Both the position numbers and the translations under genes were made by a program. A DNA stretch of 64,000 nucleotides from WHSW01 sp963722175 (lineage in GTDB: Bacteria > Actinomycetota > Thermoleophilia > Solirubrobacterales > 70-9), in NCBI GenBank assembly GCA_963722175.1, contig CAVRKA010000002.1, positions 124,001 through 188,000 on the forward strand, in the 5' to 3' direction. How positions within the stretch are numbered: position 1 is the stretch's first letter; every line of letters starts with the position of its first letter. The notes beneath the pieces were generated by a model. The model ran no database searches, was not told the origin of the DNA, and saw only the letters and a list, made by a program, of their open reading frames with translations. Shown here one piece after another: positions 35,702 through 44,442 of this stretch.

Positions 35702-36709
35702 ATGACCGCGAAGACCCAGATCTCGCTGGTCACCAGCTCGGGCGGGCCGCCGGAGCTCGCGGCGGCGGCGAGGCTCGCCGAGGCGGCGGGCTTCGCTTCG
35801 GTCTGGGCGACCGAGTTCTACGACCGCTCGGCGACGGTCGGCCTCGCGGCGATGGCGCAGGCGACGAGCACGATCGAGCTCGGCAGCGCGATCGCCTACG
35901 CGTTCGGCCGCACGCCGCTCGTCCTCGCCGCCGAGGCCCGCGACCTCGACGAGCTCTCGGGCGGGCGCCTGACGCTCGGGCTCGGCACCGGGACCCGGAG
36001 GATGCAGCAGGACTGGCACGGCCTCGACGGCGAGCACCCGGCGAGCCGGATGGAGGAGCTCGTGCCGCTCCTGCGACGGCTGTGGCGGCTGCACGAGGGG
36101 CCGATCGAGCATGACGGGCGCTTCTACCGTCTCCGCGTCCAGCCGACCGCCCCGCCGCGCGAACCGTTTCGGGTCGACACCCCGATCTACATGGCGGGCG
36201 TCAACGCGCGCATGGTCGAGGCGGCGGGCGCCGTCGCCGACGGCCTGATCGGCCATCCACTGTTCACGCCGGAGTACGTGCGCGACGTCGTCCGCCCGGC
36301 GCTCGCCAGGGGTGCGGCGCGCGCCGGCCGCGAGACGCCGCCGCCGATCGCCGGCTACATCACCTGCTCCGTCGGAGCGGACCGCGACGCCGCCCGCGGC
36401 GACGCCGCCGCGATCATCGCCTTCAACTCGACCGTCAAGACCTACCGCGCCACCCACGAGTCGAGTGGCTTCGAGGACGAGGCCGACGCGATCCGGGCTG
36501 CCTGGGCCGCCGGCGACTTCGAGGGCATGGCCGCCGCCGTCACCGACGAGATGATCGACACGATCGTCCTCGCCGGCACCCCCGACGAGGTCCGCGAGCG
36601 CTTCGCCGAGCGGTGGGACGGCGTCTACGAGCGCGCCCTGCTCTGGCCGCCGGCCTTCCGGGGCGAGGATGCCGTGCGCGCGGTCGTCGAAACGTTCTCG
36701 ACTGCCTGA
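35702..36709 (+). CDS. LLM-class flavin-dependent oxidoreductase (probably F420-dependent)
   Basis: 335 residues from ATG 35702. It has the luciferase-like monooxygenase fold: AARLAEAAGFASVWATEFYD near the start, LGSAIAYAFGRTPLVLAAEA, and LSGGRLTLGLGTGTRRM (the loop that binds the flavin or F420 phosphate). The pattern is that of the actinobacterial F420-dependent subgroup. It lies 12 bp before the thiolase-like gene and is probably co-transcribed. The substrate is unknown. An upstream in-frame start would add 12 unlikely residues. Confidence 0.82.
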   Translation: MTAKTQISLVTSSGGPPELAAAARLAEAAGFASVWATEFYDRSATVGLAAMAQATSTIELGSAIAYAFGRTPLVLAAEARDLDELSGGRLTLGLGTGTRRMQQDWHGLDGEHPASRMEELVPLLRRLWRLHEGPIEHDGRFYRLRVQPTAPPREPFRVDTPIYMAGVNARMVEAAGAVADGLIGHPLFTPEYVRDVVRPALARGAARAGRETPPPIAGYITCSVGADRDAARGDAAAIIAFNSTVKTYRATHESSGFEDEADAIRAAWAAGDFEGMAAAVTDEMIDTIVLAGTPDEVRERFAERWDGVYERALLWPPAFRGEDAVRAVVETFSTA

Positions 36710-36721
36710 AACGCTGCCGCT

Positions 36722-38221
36722 GTGAGCACGATCGATCCGCGGACGCCGGTGATCGTCGGCGCCGGCCAGGTGAGTCGCCATCGCGAGGCCGGGGCCGAGT
36801 ACCGGCACCCCGCCTCGCTCGCGGCGGAGGCGCTCCGTCTCGCGGGCGAGGACACGGGCACCGGCGACCGGCTGCTGCGCCGGGCGGACTCGATTCGCGC
36901 CCTCGCCAGCACCTGTCACAGCTTCCGCGACCTCGCGGCGCTGCTGGCCGCCGAGGTCGGAGCGGAGCCGCGCGAGACCGTGCAGACCGTCCCCTTCGGC
37001 GGCAACGGCCCGCAGCTGCTCGTCAACGACACGGCGGAGGCGATCGCCGCCGGCGAGCTCGAGGTCGCGCTGATCGCAGGCGCCGAGGCGTTCGCGAGCC
37101 TCCGCGCGGCCCATGACGCGAACGAGGACCCGGGCTGGCCGGCCGAGCCCGACGGCCCGCCGCCGACGCGGATCATCGGCACCGACCGGGTCCCGGTCTC
37201 CGATCGCGAGGCGGCGGCCGGACTCGCGGCCCCGGTCCACGTCTACGCGCTGCTCGAGACCGCGCTGCGCGCCGCCGCCGGCCGGGACGCGCCGTCCCAC
37301 CTCGAGCGGATCGCGGCGCTCTGGTCGCGGTTCTCCGAGGTCGCCGCCGCGAACCCCCACGCCTGGCTGCCGCGCCTCCACTCGGCCGAGGAGATCGCCA
37401 CTCCCACGCCCGTGAACCGGATCGTCTCCACCCCCTACACGAAGCTGCTCACGGCCAACATCTACGTCGACCAAGCGGCGGCGCTGGTTCTCTGCAGCGC
37501 CGCGGCGGCGCGCGGGTCGGGCGTGCCGGAGGAGCGCTGGGTCTTCCCCTGGGCCGGCGCCGAGGCGCACGAGCAATGGCTGGTCTCCGAGCGCCCCGAG
37601 CTCGGCGCATCGCCGGCACTCGGCGCGGCCGGCCGCGCCGCGCTCGAGCATGCCCGCGTCGCGATCGACGACCTCGCCCACGTGGACGTCTACTCCTGCT
37701 TCCCCGTCGCGGTCGAGATCGCGGCGGCCGAGCTCGGCCTGCCGCTCGACGACCCGTCCCGCCCCCTGACCGTGACCGGCGGGCTGACGTTCGCGGGCGG
37801 CCCCGGCAACGGCTACTCGACGCACGCGATCGCCACGCTCACACGCCGCCTCCGCGACGAGCCCGAGGCGCTGGGCCTGGCAAGCGCGGTCGGCTGGTAC
37901 ATGACCAAGCACGCGGTCGGCGTCTACTCGGGCGAGCCGCCGCCGCGGCCCTTCCGCCGGATTGCCGCCGGCCCGGAGGACGGTGCGCGCGCGGCGAACG
38001 CCGACTACACGGGCCCGGCGACGCTCGAGGCGTACACCGTCGCCCACAACCGCGATCGGTCGCCGGAGGCGGCGATCGTCAGCGCCCTGGCTCCGGACGG
38101 CGTTCGCGCCATCGTCCGCAGCACCGACGAAGACGTCAGGGCCGCCCTGCTCGAGTCCGACCCGCTCGGCGCCGAGCTCGAGATCACCGGTCCGGGCGCG
38201 CTCACGATCGGCGGCGGTTGA
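36722..38221 (+). CDS. Thiolase-like acetyl-CoA acetyltransferase family protein
   Basis: 499 residues, GTG start. The N-terminal TPVIVGAGQVSRHR and the C-terminal half VDVYSCFPVAVEIAAAELG, then GGLTFAGGPGNGYSTHAI are typical of thiolases; Cys and His of the C-terminal active-site set are visible. In the first half the usual nucleophile region reads VPFGGNGPQLLVND with no Cys, as in the SCP-x-like/uncharacterised subgroup, so classic thiolysis is doubtful. A C-terminal extension of about 80 residues (GPATLEAYTVAHNRDRSP) is an OB-like addition seen in this subgroup. Coupled to the LLM gene; together they suggest fatty-acid or sterol-type CoA metabolism. Confidence 0.78.
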   Translation: MSTIDPRTPVIVGAGQVSRHREAGAEYRHPASLAAEALRLAGEDTGTGDRLLRRADSIRALASTCHSFRDLAALLAAEVGAEPRETVQTVPFGGNGPQLLVNDTAEAIAAGELEVALIAGAEAFASLRAAHDANEDPGWPAEPDGPPPTRIIGTDRVPVSDREAAAGLAAPVHVYALLETALRAAAGRDAPSHLERIAALWSRFSEVAAANPHAWLPRLHSAEEIATPTPVNRIVSTPYTKLLTANIYVDQAAALVLCSAAAARGSGVPEERWVFPWAGAEAHEQWLVSERPELGASPALGAAGRAALEHARVAIDDLAHVDVYSCFPVAVEIAAAELGLPLDDPSRPLTVTGGLTFAGGPGNGYSTHAIATLTRRLRDEPEALGLASAVGWYMTKHAVGVYSGEPPPRPFRRIAAGPEDGARAANADYTGPATLEAYTVAHNRDRSPEAAIVSALAPDGVRAIVRSTDEDVRAALLESDPLGAELEITGPGALTIGGG

Positions 38222-38283
38222 GCAGGCGCGCCCGCGGGCGGCCCTTGTTAGCCTCGCTCGCCGATGGTCGGAGGGGGGCGATA

Positions 38284-40317
38284 GTGACGCCGCAGGGTGG
38301 TCTGAGCCGTCGCCAGCTCCTCGCGGCCGGGGCCGCGGCGGGGGCGGCGCTCGCGGCCGACCGGGGGGCCGCGCGTGCGCTGGGAGGGGGAGCGCCGGGC
38401 CCCGTGCGCGAGCTCGACTTCGCCCGTCGCGCCGACGGGCCGGGATGGGGAGGGGGCTGGCGCACGGTGGGCGTCGCGAACCTGCGGACCGAGGCGGGCG
38501 AGGGGGTGCTGGAGGCGGGGTCCGACGTGTTCCCCAACGACCCGAGGCCCGTGGCGTTCGCGGTCGACTGCCGCCTGCGCGACGCCGAGATCACCGCGGC
38601 GATCACCCGCGTCGGTGCCGCGCCGGGCGTCGTGCTCCGTCGCAACGGGCCGCGCTCGTACTACGCCGCGGTCTACGACAGCGAGCGTCGAGCATTGCTC
38701 GTGCTGGTCCGCGAGGGGGCGGAGCTGCGCGAGCTCGCGTCGGTGCCCGTCCCCGTGGCCGTGGCGCCGATCGCCCTGACGCTCGAGGCCCTCGGCGGCG
38801 CTCCGACCGCGCTTCGAGCCGAGCTTCGCGACGCCGCCGGAGCGTCGTTCACGGCGCGCGCGACCGATGCCACGCCGGCGGTCCAGCGCGCGGGCGACCC
38901 CGGCGTCCTCGCCACCTCGCAGACCCTGTTTCCGAGCGACCCCAACCCGGTCCTGCCGGCGCTCGGCAACGTGCACCTGCTGCCGTGGGCCGTCCAGGAG
39001 GGCCAGGCGTTCATGGCGACCGAGGTCGGCGAGGCCGTGGTCGCGGAGATCAGGAGGCGGTCGACGGCAGGGTTCGCGACGATCGCGGTCAGCTCGCGCG
39101 AGCGCCCCCGGCGAACCCGGCCCGCGGTCGTCGCCGCGACCACCGGAGCGCCGATCGCCGGCGGGGCCCGCCTCCACGTCGCCGCCGATGTCGCCGCGCG
39201 GGTCGCGATCGAGCTCTCCCACACGCCCGGCTTCGAGCGCTCGTGGACCGTGCCGCTCGGTCGCACGGGCCCGTTTCACGCCGCGACTCGAGCCGTCCGC
39301 GGCCTCGAGCCGGGGCGCCGGGTCCACTGGCGTGCCCACGTGACCCGCGGCGGGCGCAGCGCGACCGGGCCGGTGCGCAGCTTCCGCGTCCCGCCGCGGC
39401 CGGGAGAGGGGCGGCCGCTCCGGATTGCGGTGGCGGCCTGCGGCGCCCAGTTCGGGCCGATCTTCGGCCACCTCGCCCGGTCTCGTCCCGACGTCCTCGT
39501 CTGGCAGGGCGATCTCAACTATCCGGACACCCACGGCCCGCTCGCCCAGACGATCAGCGGGTACGCGGGGATCTGGCGCGACTTCCTTGCCAACCCTCTG
39601 CTCGCGGACGTCCTCGGCCGGGCCGCGTTCGCGCCCCAGCGCGACGACCACGACTACGGCTTCCAGGACGCCAACTCGACCAGCATCCCGCGCTTTCCCT
39701 GGGCGCTCGGTCCCTGGCGGGCGCTGATGAACAGGCGCGCGTTCTACCGCTTCCCCGCGGGGGCCGCGGAGGTCTGGGTGCTGGACCAGCGCCTCTTCAA
39801 GAGCGACCCGGCCCTTCCCGACTCGGGGGCAAAGACGCTGCTGGGCGCCCGCCAGCGCAGCTGGCTGCTGCGGACGCTCGCCGCCTCGACGGCGCGGTTC
39901 AAGATCGTCTGCTCCCCGTGCACCGTGTTCATGCCCGCCAACGCCCGCGACGGGAACTGGGCGACGGGGTTCGCGGCCGAGCGCGAGCTGATCTGTGACC
40001 ACGTCCGGCGCCGGGTCGGCGGGACGACGCTGTTCCTGACCGGCGACACGCACCTGACCGGCATCTACGAGGCCGACGACGGCTTCGAGGCGCGCGCGGC
40101 GCCGATCGGGATCCCGAAGCCGAACGACATCACCCTCGTCGACCCGCTCGCGGCCGACGAGCTCCGCGGCCGACCCGGCGTCAGGTACGCCGGTGACGAA
40201 TGCCACTTCACCCTGCTCGAGGTCCGGGGCGCCGGACGCCGGGCGACGCTCGAGCTGAGCCTCGTCCGCGAGGACGGAGCGGTGCCCTACTCGCGCAAGT
40301 TCGGCACCGGCGACTAG
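38284..40317 (+). CDS. Tat-exported PhoD-like alkaline phosphatase / metallophosphoesterase
   Basis: 677 residues. GTG 38284 follows AGGGGGGCGATA and starts a Tat signal (LSRRQLLAAGAAAGAALA). An N-terminal ~300-residue domain of beta structure (LDFARRADGPGWGGGW...) and a fibronectin-like segment (GLEPGRRVHWRAHVTR) precede the PhoD-like phosphatase: metal ligands in VLVWQGDLNYPDTHG, QRDDHDYGFQDANS and LFLTGDTHLTGIYE. PhoD enzymes hydrolyse phosphodiesters such as teichoic acid in the envelope. The N-terminal domain is not standard for PhoD and may bind polysaccharide. A six-codon ORF (ATG 38263 to TAG 38283) ends directly before the start. Confidence 0.83.
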   Translation: MTPQGGLSRRQLLAAGAAAGAALAADRGAARALGGGAPGPVRELDFARRADGPGWGGGWRTVGVANLRTEAGEGVLEAGSDVFPNDPRPVAFAVDCRLRDAEITAAITRVGAAPGVVLRRNGPRSYYAAVYDSERRALLVLVREGAELRELASVPVPVAVAPIALTLEALGGAPTALRAELRDAAGASFTARATDATPAVQRAGDPGVLATSQTLFPSDPNPVLPALGNVHLLPWAVQEGQAFMATEVGEAVVAEIRRRSTAGFATIAVSSRERPRRTRPAVVAATTGAPIAGGARLHVAADVAARVAIELSHTPGFERSWTVPLGRTGPFHAATRAVRGLEPGRRVHWRAHVTRGGRSATGPVRSFRVPPRPGEGRPLRIAVAACGAQFGPIFGHLARSRPDVLVWQGDLNYPDTHGPLAQTISGYAGIWRDFLANPLLADVLGRAAFAPQRDDHDYGFQDANSTSIPRFPWALGPWRALMNRRAFYRFPAGAAEVWVLDQRLFKSDPALPDSGAKTLLGARQRSWLLRTLAASTARFKIVCSPCTVFMPANARDGNWATGFAAERELICDHVRRRVGGTTLFLTGDTHLTGIYEADDGFEARAAPIGIPKPNDITLVDPLAADELRGRPGVRYAGDECHFTLLEVRGAGRRATLELSLVREDGAVPYSRKFGTGD

Positions 40318-40394
40318 GCCCGGACGCCGAGCCCGGTTAGATTTGGCGGACCCGGCCGGAGCGTGGAGTCCGACCTCGACGTGAAGGAGTGCGA

Positions 40395-41795
40395 ATGAGC
40401 CAGGTGGCAGTCGATGACGGGACGATCGAGCGACTTCGCTCGACCGTGGACGGTGAGGTGATCGGTCCGGACGACCAGTCCTACGAGCAGGCTCGGAAGG
40501 TCTGGAACGGCAGGATCGACCGCCGTCCGGCGCTGATCGTCTCCTGCAAGTCGACCGCGGACGTGGTCACGGCGGTGAACTTCGCCCGCGAGAGCGGGCT
40601 GCTGATCGCGGTCCGCGGCGGAGCCCACTCGACCCCCGGTTACAGCAGCTGCGACGGGGGCATCGTCATCGACCTCCAGCCGATGAAGCGGGTCGTGGTC
40701 GATCCGGAAGCGCGCACCGCGCGCGTTCAGGGGGGCGCCAAGTGGGTGGACCTCGACGCCGCGACGCAGGAGCACGGACTCGCGGTCACCGGGGGCCGCG
40801 TCTCCGACACCGGTGTCGCCGGCCTCGCGCTCGGCAGCGGCAGCGGGTGGCTCGAGCGCGTCTACGGGGTGACCTGCGCGAGCCTGCTCTCGGCCGAGGT
40901 CGTGACCGCCGACGGCAGCGTCGTCACCGCGAGCGCGGAGGAGAACGCGGACCTGCTCTGGGGGCTGCGCGGCGGGGGTGGCAACTTCGGCGTCGTCACC
41001 GAGTTCGAGTTCGGCCTCCATCCGGTCGGGCCGATCCTGACCGCGGGCATGATGCTCTACCCGCGCGCCCAGGCGCGCGACCTCATCCCCCTGTACCGCG
41101 ACTTCATCGCCCAGGCGCCGGATCAGGTGTGCGGAGGCCTGGCGCTGATCACCGCGCCGCCCGAGGAGTTCGTTCCCGAGGACCTGCGAGGCCTGCCGGC
41201 GGTGGGGATCGTCTACTGCTACGTCGGCCCGCAGGAGGACGGGGTCGAGGCGCTGCGGCCGCTGCGCGAGGCGATCACGCCGGCCGCCGACCTGGTGGGG
41301 CCGATGCCCTACGCCGCGCTGCAGCAGATGCTGGACGCCGGGAACCCGACGGGGATTCGCGAGTACTTCAAGATCGACTGGCTGCGGGAGCTGCCCGACG
41401 ATGCGATCGAGACGGTGCTCGAACACGCGGAGACGCTGCCCGCCCCGTTCGGCCAGGTGATCCTCGCGCCGATGGGCGGCGCGGTGAGCCGGATGGACGG
41501 CGACGCGCTCGCGCTCACCGTCCCCGACGTGCCCTGGGCCTACTTCTGCCTGACGATGTGGATGGACCCGGCCGAGGACGACGACAACGTCGCATGGACG
41601 CGGGGGCTCGCCGAAGCGATGCGCCCGTTCGGGCTCGGCACGGCGGCGTTTCCGAACTTCATCGCCGCCGACGAGAGCGCCGCTCGCCTGCGCGAGGGCT
41701 ACGGCGAGGAGAAATACGCGCGGCTCGTCGAGCTGAAGCGCTCGTGGGACCCCGACAACCTGTTCCGGCTGAACCAGAACATCGCTCCCGATTAG
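40395..41795 (+). CDS. FAD-binding oxidoreductase, berberine-bridge-enzyme type (single His-linked FAD predicted)
   Basis: 466 residues from ATG 40395 with GAAGGAG upstream. FAD_binding_4 domain with AVRGGAHSTPGYSSCDGG (His attachment site) and LWGLRGGGGNFGVVTEFEF. The position of the second covalent Cys reads TGGRVSDTGVAGL, so bicovalent attachment is not possible. The C-terminal BBE segment is EEKYARLVELKRSWDPDNLFRLNQN. No signal peptide. The enzyme probably oxidises a soluble alcohol, sugar or secondary metabolite. Followed by a clear terminator. Confidence 0.88.
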   Translation: MSQVAVDDGTIERLRSTVDGEVIGPDDQSYEQARKVWNGRIDRRPALIVSCKSTADVVTAVNFARESGLLIAVRGGAHSTPGYSSCDGGIVIDLQPMKRVVVDPEARTARVQGGAKWVDLDAATQEHGLAVTGGRVSDTGVAGLALGSGSGWLERVYGVTCASLLSAEVVTADGSVVTASAEENADLLWGLRGGGGNFGVVTEFEFGLHPVGPILTAGMMLYPRAQARDLIPLYRDFIAQAPDQVCGGLALITAPPEEFVPEDLRGLPAVGIVYCYVGPQEDGVEALRPLREAITPAADLVGPMPYAALQQMLDAGNPTGIREYFKIDWLRELPDDAIETVLEHAETLPAPFGQVILAPMGGAVSRMDGDALALTVPDVPWAYFCLTMWMDPAEDDDNVAWTRGLAEAMRPFGLGTAAFPNFIAADESAARLREGYGEEKYARLVELKRSWDPDNLFRLNQNIAPD

Positions 41796-41814
41796 CCTGG
41801 CCGAATCGGTTCAC

Positions 41815-41839
41815 GAAGCCCGCCGCCTTGGCGGGCTTC
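41815..41839 (+). terminator. Intrinsic-type terminator hairpin after the FAD oxidase
   Basis: GAAGCCCGCC (41815-41824), loop GCCTT, GGCGGGCTTC (41830-41839): ten perfect base pairs with a 5-nt loop, followed by CGCTTTGC. It lies 20 bp after the stop of the FAD oxidase and immediately before the next gene's promoter. The T-tract is weak, as usual in such GC-rich genomes. Confidence 0.75.
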
Positions 41840-41864
41840 CGCTTTGCGCATAGATTTAGCGGCG

Positions 41865-42833
41865 GTGACCGCGACGGAGTACGGACACCTCGGGGCAGAA
41901 CAGGTAGCCGCCTTTCGCTTCCCGCACTGGGTGGCGGTGCGGCGATGCGCGCTCGGCGTCTACTTCGTCGCGCTGGGTGCGTGGAGTGCCCACTACGGGA
42001 TCCCCACCCAGCGCGAGCTGGTGATCATCTGGACCTGCGGTGCGCTGGCCTGCGCCTCGCTCGGCCGGCCCCCGCGCCAGATCCTGCAGCTGTTCGTCGA
42101 CTGGCTGCCGATCGTCGTCGTGCTCGCCGCCTACGACTTCACCCGCGGCGCGGCCGACTCGCTCGGCATCGAGGTCCACGCGCAGACGATGATCGACTTC
42201 GACCGGTTCCTGTTCGTCGGCGAGACGCCGACCGAATGGCTGCAGGCGAACCTCAACGCGCCCGAGGTCGTCAACGGCTGGGACGTCGCCTTCACGCTCG
42301 TCTACACCTCCTACTTCATCGCCCCGTTCGCGCTTGCCGGCGCGCTGTGGATTCGCGACCGGCTTGCCTTCCTGCGCTTCACGAGGCGCCTGGTGACCCT
42401 CGTCCTCGCCGGGCTCGCTACCTACATCCTGTTCCCGGCGGCGCCGCCGTGGCTGGCCGCAGAGACCGGTTTGCTCGACGAGGTCCATCGCACGACCACG
42501 GAGGGCTGGCAGGTGATCGGGGGCGGAACCGCGGGGCTGTTCTCGAAGGGGCAGGCGAGCGTCAACCTGGTCGCCGCCGTCCCCTCGCTGCACGCCGCGA
42601 TCACCGCGCTGGTGGTCATGTTCCTGTGGGGCCGCGTGCGCCCGTGGCTGCGGCCGCTGCTGGTGCTCTATCCGCTGGCGATGGGGCTGACCCTGATCGC
42701 GACCGGTGAGCACTACTTCTTCGACGTGCTGCTCGGCTGGCTCTACGCGGGCGCCGTGATGGCGGCCTGGGCCTGGTGGGAGCGCCGCCGCGCCCTGACC
42801 CGTGCGGCTGCGGATCCGGCCCCGGCCGGCTGA
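41865..42833 (+). CDS. PAP2-family integral membrane phosphatase / inositol phosphotransferase-like protein
   Basis: 322 residues with about six membrane helices. The PAP2_3 (Aur1/Ipt1-like) motifs are present: AAVPSLHAAITALVV and GEHYFFDVLLGWLYAG, giving the catalytic His-His-Asp set. An upstream FDRFLFVGETPTEWLQANL segment is also typical. These proteins transfer or hydrolyse lipid phosphates at the outer membrane face, for example in phosphatidylinositol mannoside or lipoarabinomannan assembly. GTG 41865 lies 8 nt after TAGATT, so translation is probably leaderless; a TTG seven codons earlier is the alternative. Confidence 0.82.
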   Translation: MTATEYGHLGAEQVAAFRFPHWVAVRRCALGVYFVALGAWSAHYGIPTQRELVIIWTCGALACASLGRPPRQILQLFVDWLPIVVVLAAYDFTRGAADSLGIEVHAQTMIDFDRFLFVGETPTEWLQANLNAPEVVNGWDVAFTLVYTSYFIAPFALAGALWIRDRLAFLRFTRRLVTLVLAGLATYILFPAAPPWLAAETGLLDEVHRTTTEGWQVIGGGTAGLFSKGQASVNLVAAVPSLHAAITALVVMFLWGRVRPWLRPLLVLYPLAMGLTLIATGEHYFFDVLLGWLYAGAVMAAWAWWERRRALTRAAADPAPAG

Positions 42834-42891
42834 CGACCGGGCCGCGACGCTGATCTCGGCTGCCGGGCCGTCGCGTGCGGATGATGCTACT

Positions 42892-42908
42892 GTTAACTTA
42901 ATGGTTAA
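42892..42908. promoter_or_regulatory. Candidate ArsR operator (GTTAAC repeat over the start codon)
   Basis: Two GTTAAC palindromes (42892-42897 and 42903-42908) flank TTAAT and the start codon itself. TACTGT (42888-42893) sits 7 nt before the ATG, so the site would cover the transcription start of a leaderless operon. Autoregulation by the ArsR protein is the simplest reading. Confidence 0.4.
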
Positions 42909-43215
42909 CGATCCGTTCAAGGCACTCTCGCACCCGATCCGTCGCGGGATCGTCGAGCGGCTCGCCGCCGGCCCGGCGACGGTCGGCGAGGCGACGAGCG
43001 GCTTCGGCGTCTCGAAGCCGGCGATCTCCAAGCACCTGAAGGTGCTGGAGGAGACCGGCGTCGTGAACCGGGTGGTCGATGGCCGGACGCACCGGCTCTC
43101 GCTCGAGCCGGACACGCTTGGCGAAGCGGTCGCCTGGATGGAGCGCCAGCGCGCGATGTGGGCGCGCATGTTCGACGTCGTCGACGACTACCTGAAGGAG
43201 GAATCGCGGAAATGA
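42901..43215 (+). CDS. ArsR/SmtB-type winged-helix repressor
   Basis: 104 residues: MVNDPFKALSHPIRRGIVERLA and the recognition helix VSKPAISKHLKVLEETGVV, then a wing (VVDGRTHRLSL). No metal-binding Cys cluster is present, so it belongs to the metal-independent group often paired with SRPBCC/AHSA1 and DUF899 genes. It heads a four-gene operon with ATGA or GTGA overlaps at each junction. The upstream open frame is longer, but ATG 42901 matches the family N-terminus. Confidence 0.88.
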   Translation: MVNDPFKALSHPIRRGIVERLAAGPATVGEATSGFGVSKPAISKHLKVLEETGVVNRVVDGRTHRLSLEPDTLGEAVAWMERQRAMWARMFDVVDDYLKEESRK

Positions 43216-43883
43216 AGACCCCCCCGATCGTCTCGCCGCAGGAGTGGCAGGCCGCGCGTGACGAGATGCTGGTGAAGGAGAAGGAGCTGACCCGGGCCCG
43301 CGACGCGCTCGCCGCCGAGCGGCGCCGGATGCCGTGGACGGAGGTGGAGAAGGAGTACGCGTTCGAGGGCCCCAACGGACCGGCGAGGCTGGTCGACCTG
43401 TTCGACGACCGCCGCCAGCTGGTCGTCTATCGCTTCTTCTTCGATCCCGACGTCGACGGCTGGCCGGAGAAGGGCTGTCCCGGGTGCTCGATGGTCGCCG
43501 ACCAGGTCGCCCATCCCGCCCATCTGAACGCCCGCGAGACCACGCTCGCGTTCGTCTCCCGCGCGCCGCAGCCCGAGATCGAGCGGCTGAAGGCGCGCAT
43601 GGGATGGGAGCTGCCCTGGTACACGATCACCGACGACTTCGACACCGACTTCGGGGTCCGCGAGTGGCACGGAACCAACGCCTTCTTCCGCGACGGCGAT
43701 CGGGTCTTCCGCACCTACTTCATCGACAGCCGTGGCGACGAGGCGATGGGGAGCACGTGGAGCTACCTGGACATCACCGCCCTCGGCCGCCAGGAGGAGT
43801 GGGAGGACTCGCCGGACGGTTATCCGCAGACCCCGCCGTACGGGTGGTGGCGGCGCCATGACGAGTACGAAGGGGCCGCGTGA
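43212..43883 (+). CDS. DUF899 thioredoxin-like protein
   Basis: 223 residues. N-terminal coiled segment (EWQAARDEMLVKEKELTRARD) then a thioredoxin-like fold with GCPGCSM (Cys89 and Cys92) in the peroxiredoxin/Trx position, and the conserved WHGTNAFFRDGDRVFRTYF region. The family is widespread next to ArsR and SRPBCC genes, with function unproven; a redox role is inferred from the C-P-G-C pair. Overlaps arsR by ATGA and the next small gene by GTGA. Confidence 0.87.
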   Translation: MKTPPIVSPQEWQAARDEMLVKEKELTRARDALAAERRRMPWTEVEKEYAFEGPNGPARLVDLFDDRRQLVVYRFFFDPDVDGWPEKGCPGCSMVADQVAHPAHLNARETTLAFVSRAPQPEIERLKARMGWELPWYTITDDFDTDFGVREWHGTNAFFRDGDRVFRTYFIDSRGDEAMGSTWSYLDITALGRQEEWEDSPDGYPQTPPYGWWRRHDEYEGAA

Positions 43884-44011
43884 TCGCTCACATCGGGGGC
43901 GTCCCGCTGGAGGAGCTGCTCCCGTCGGCCGCGGGCGCCGGCACCGGCCTGCTCGTCGCTCGCGCCTGGATAATGGTGCGCGTGCGACGCCGACGGGAGC
44001 ACGGGGGATGA
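43880..44011 (+). CDS. Small single-helix membrane protein in the ArsR operon (43 aa)
   Basis: GTG at 43880 overlaps the DUF899 stop (GTGA), and the TGA stop at 44009-44011 overlaps the ATG of the next gene (ATGA). The 43 residues begin VIAHIGGVPLEELLPS, continue with a hydrophobic Gly/Ala/Leu stretch (AGAGTGLLVARAWIMV) and end in a basic tail (RVRRRREHGG), the profile of a small inner-membrane protein with a cytosolic C-terminus. I recall similar small IAHIGG-type proteins as hypothetical ORFs in other actinobacteria. Double overlap argues it is translated. Function unknown. Confidence 0.65.
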   Translation: MIAHIGGVPLEELLPSAAGAGTGLLVARAWIMVRVRRRREHGG

Positions 44012-44442
44012 CCGACAAGCTCACCCTGCGGATGCGGCGCACCTTCCGGGCGCCCGCGCAGGCGGTCTTCGACGCCTGGACCAGCGAGGACGTGATCCGC
44101 CGCTGGTGGCATGCCGAGCACGATTGGGAGACGAGCGACGCCCAGGTGGACCTTCGTGTCGGCGGCGAGGTGCGAGTGGTGATGCGGAACCCTCATGAGG
44201 ACGTCGAGTACGGCGGCGGCGGCGAGTACACGGAGATCGACCCGCCGCGGCGCCTCGCCTTCACCTGGATCTGGGACCGCGACCCCTCGCGGGAGCAGCT
44301 GATCGAGCTCGACTTCGAGGAGGACGACGGTTCGACCACCGTCCACTTCACCCACAGCAATCTTTGGGACGCGGAGTCGGTGCGCTCGCACGAGGACGGT
44401 TGGGGCAGGGCCTTCGACAACCTCGAGCGCGCGCTCGCCTAG
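44008..44442 (+). CDS. SRPBCC / AHSA1-like (START-fold) protein
   Basis: 144 residues. RRTFRAPAQAVFDAWTSEDVIRRWW is the AHSA1 N-terminus, followed by DLRVGGEVRVVMRNPHE and the C-terminal amphipathic helix EDGWGRAFDNLERAL. The fold makes a hydrophobic ligand cavity. Genes of this kind are commonly co-transcribed with an ArsR regulator, as here (fourth gene, ATGA overlap). Ligand and function are unknown. The 3' end overlaps the convergent gene by 4 bp. Confidence 0.87.
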   Translation: MTDKLTLRMRRTFRAPAQAVFDAWTSEDVIRRWWHAEHDWETSDAQVDLRVGGEVRVVMRNPHEDVEYGGGGEYTEIDPPRRLAFTWIWDRDPSREQLIELDFEEDDGSTTVHFTHSNLWDAESVRSHEDGWGRAFDNLERALA

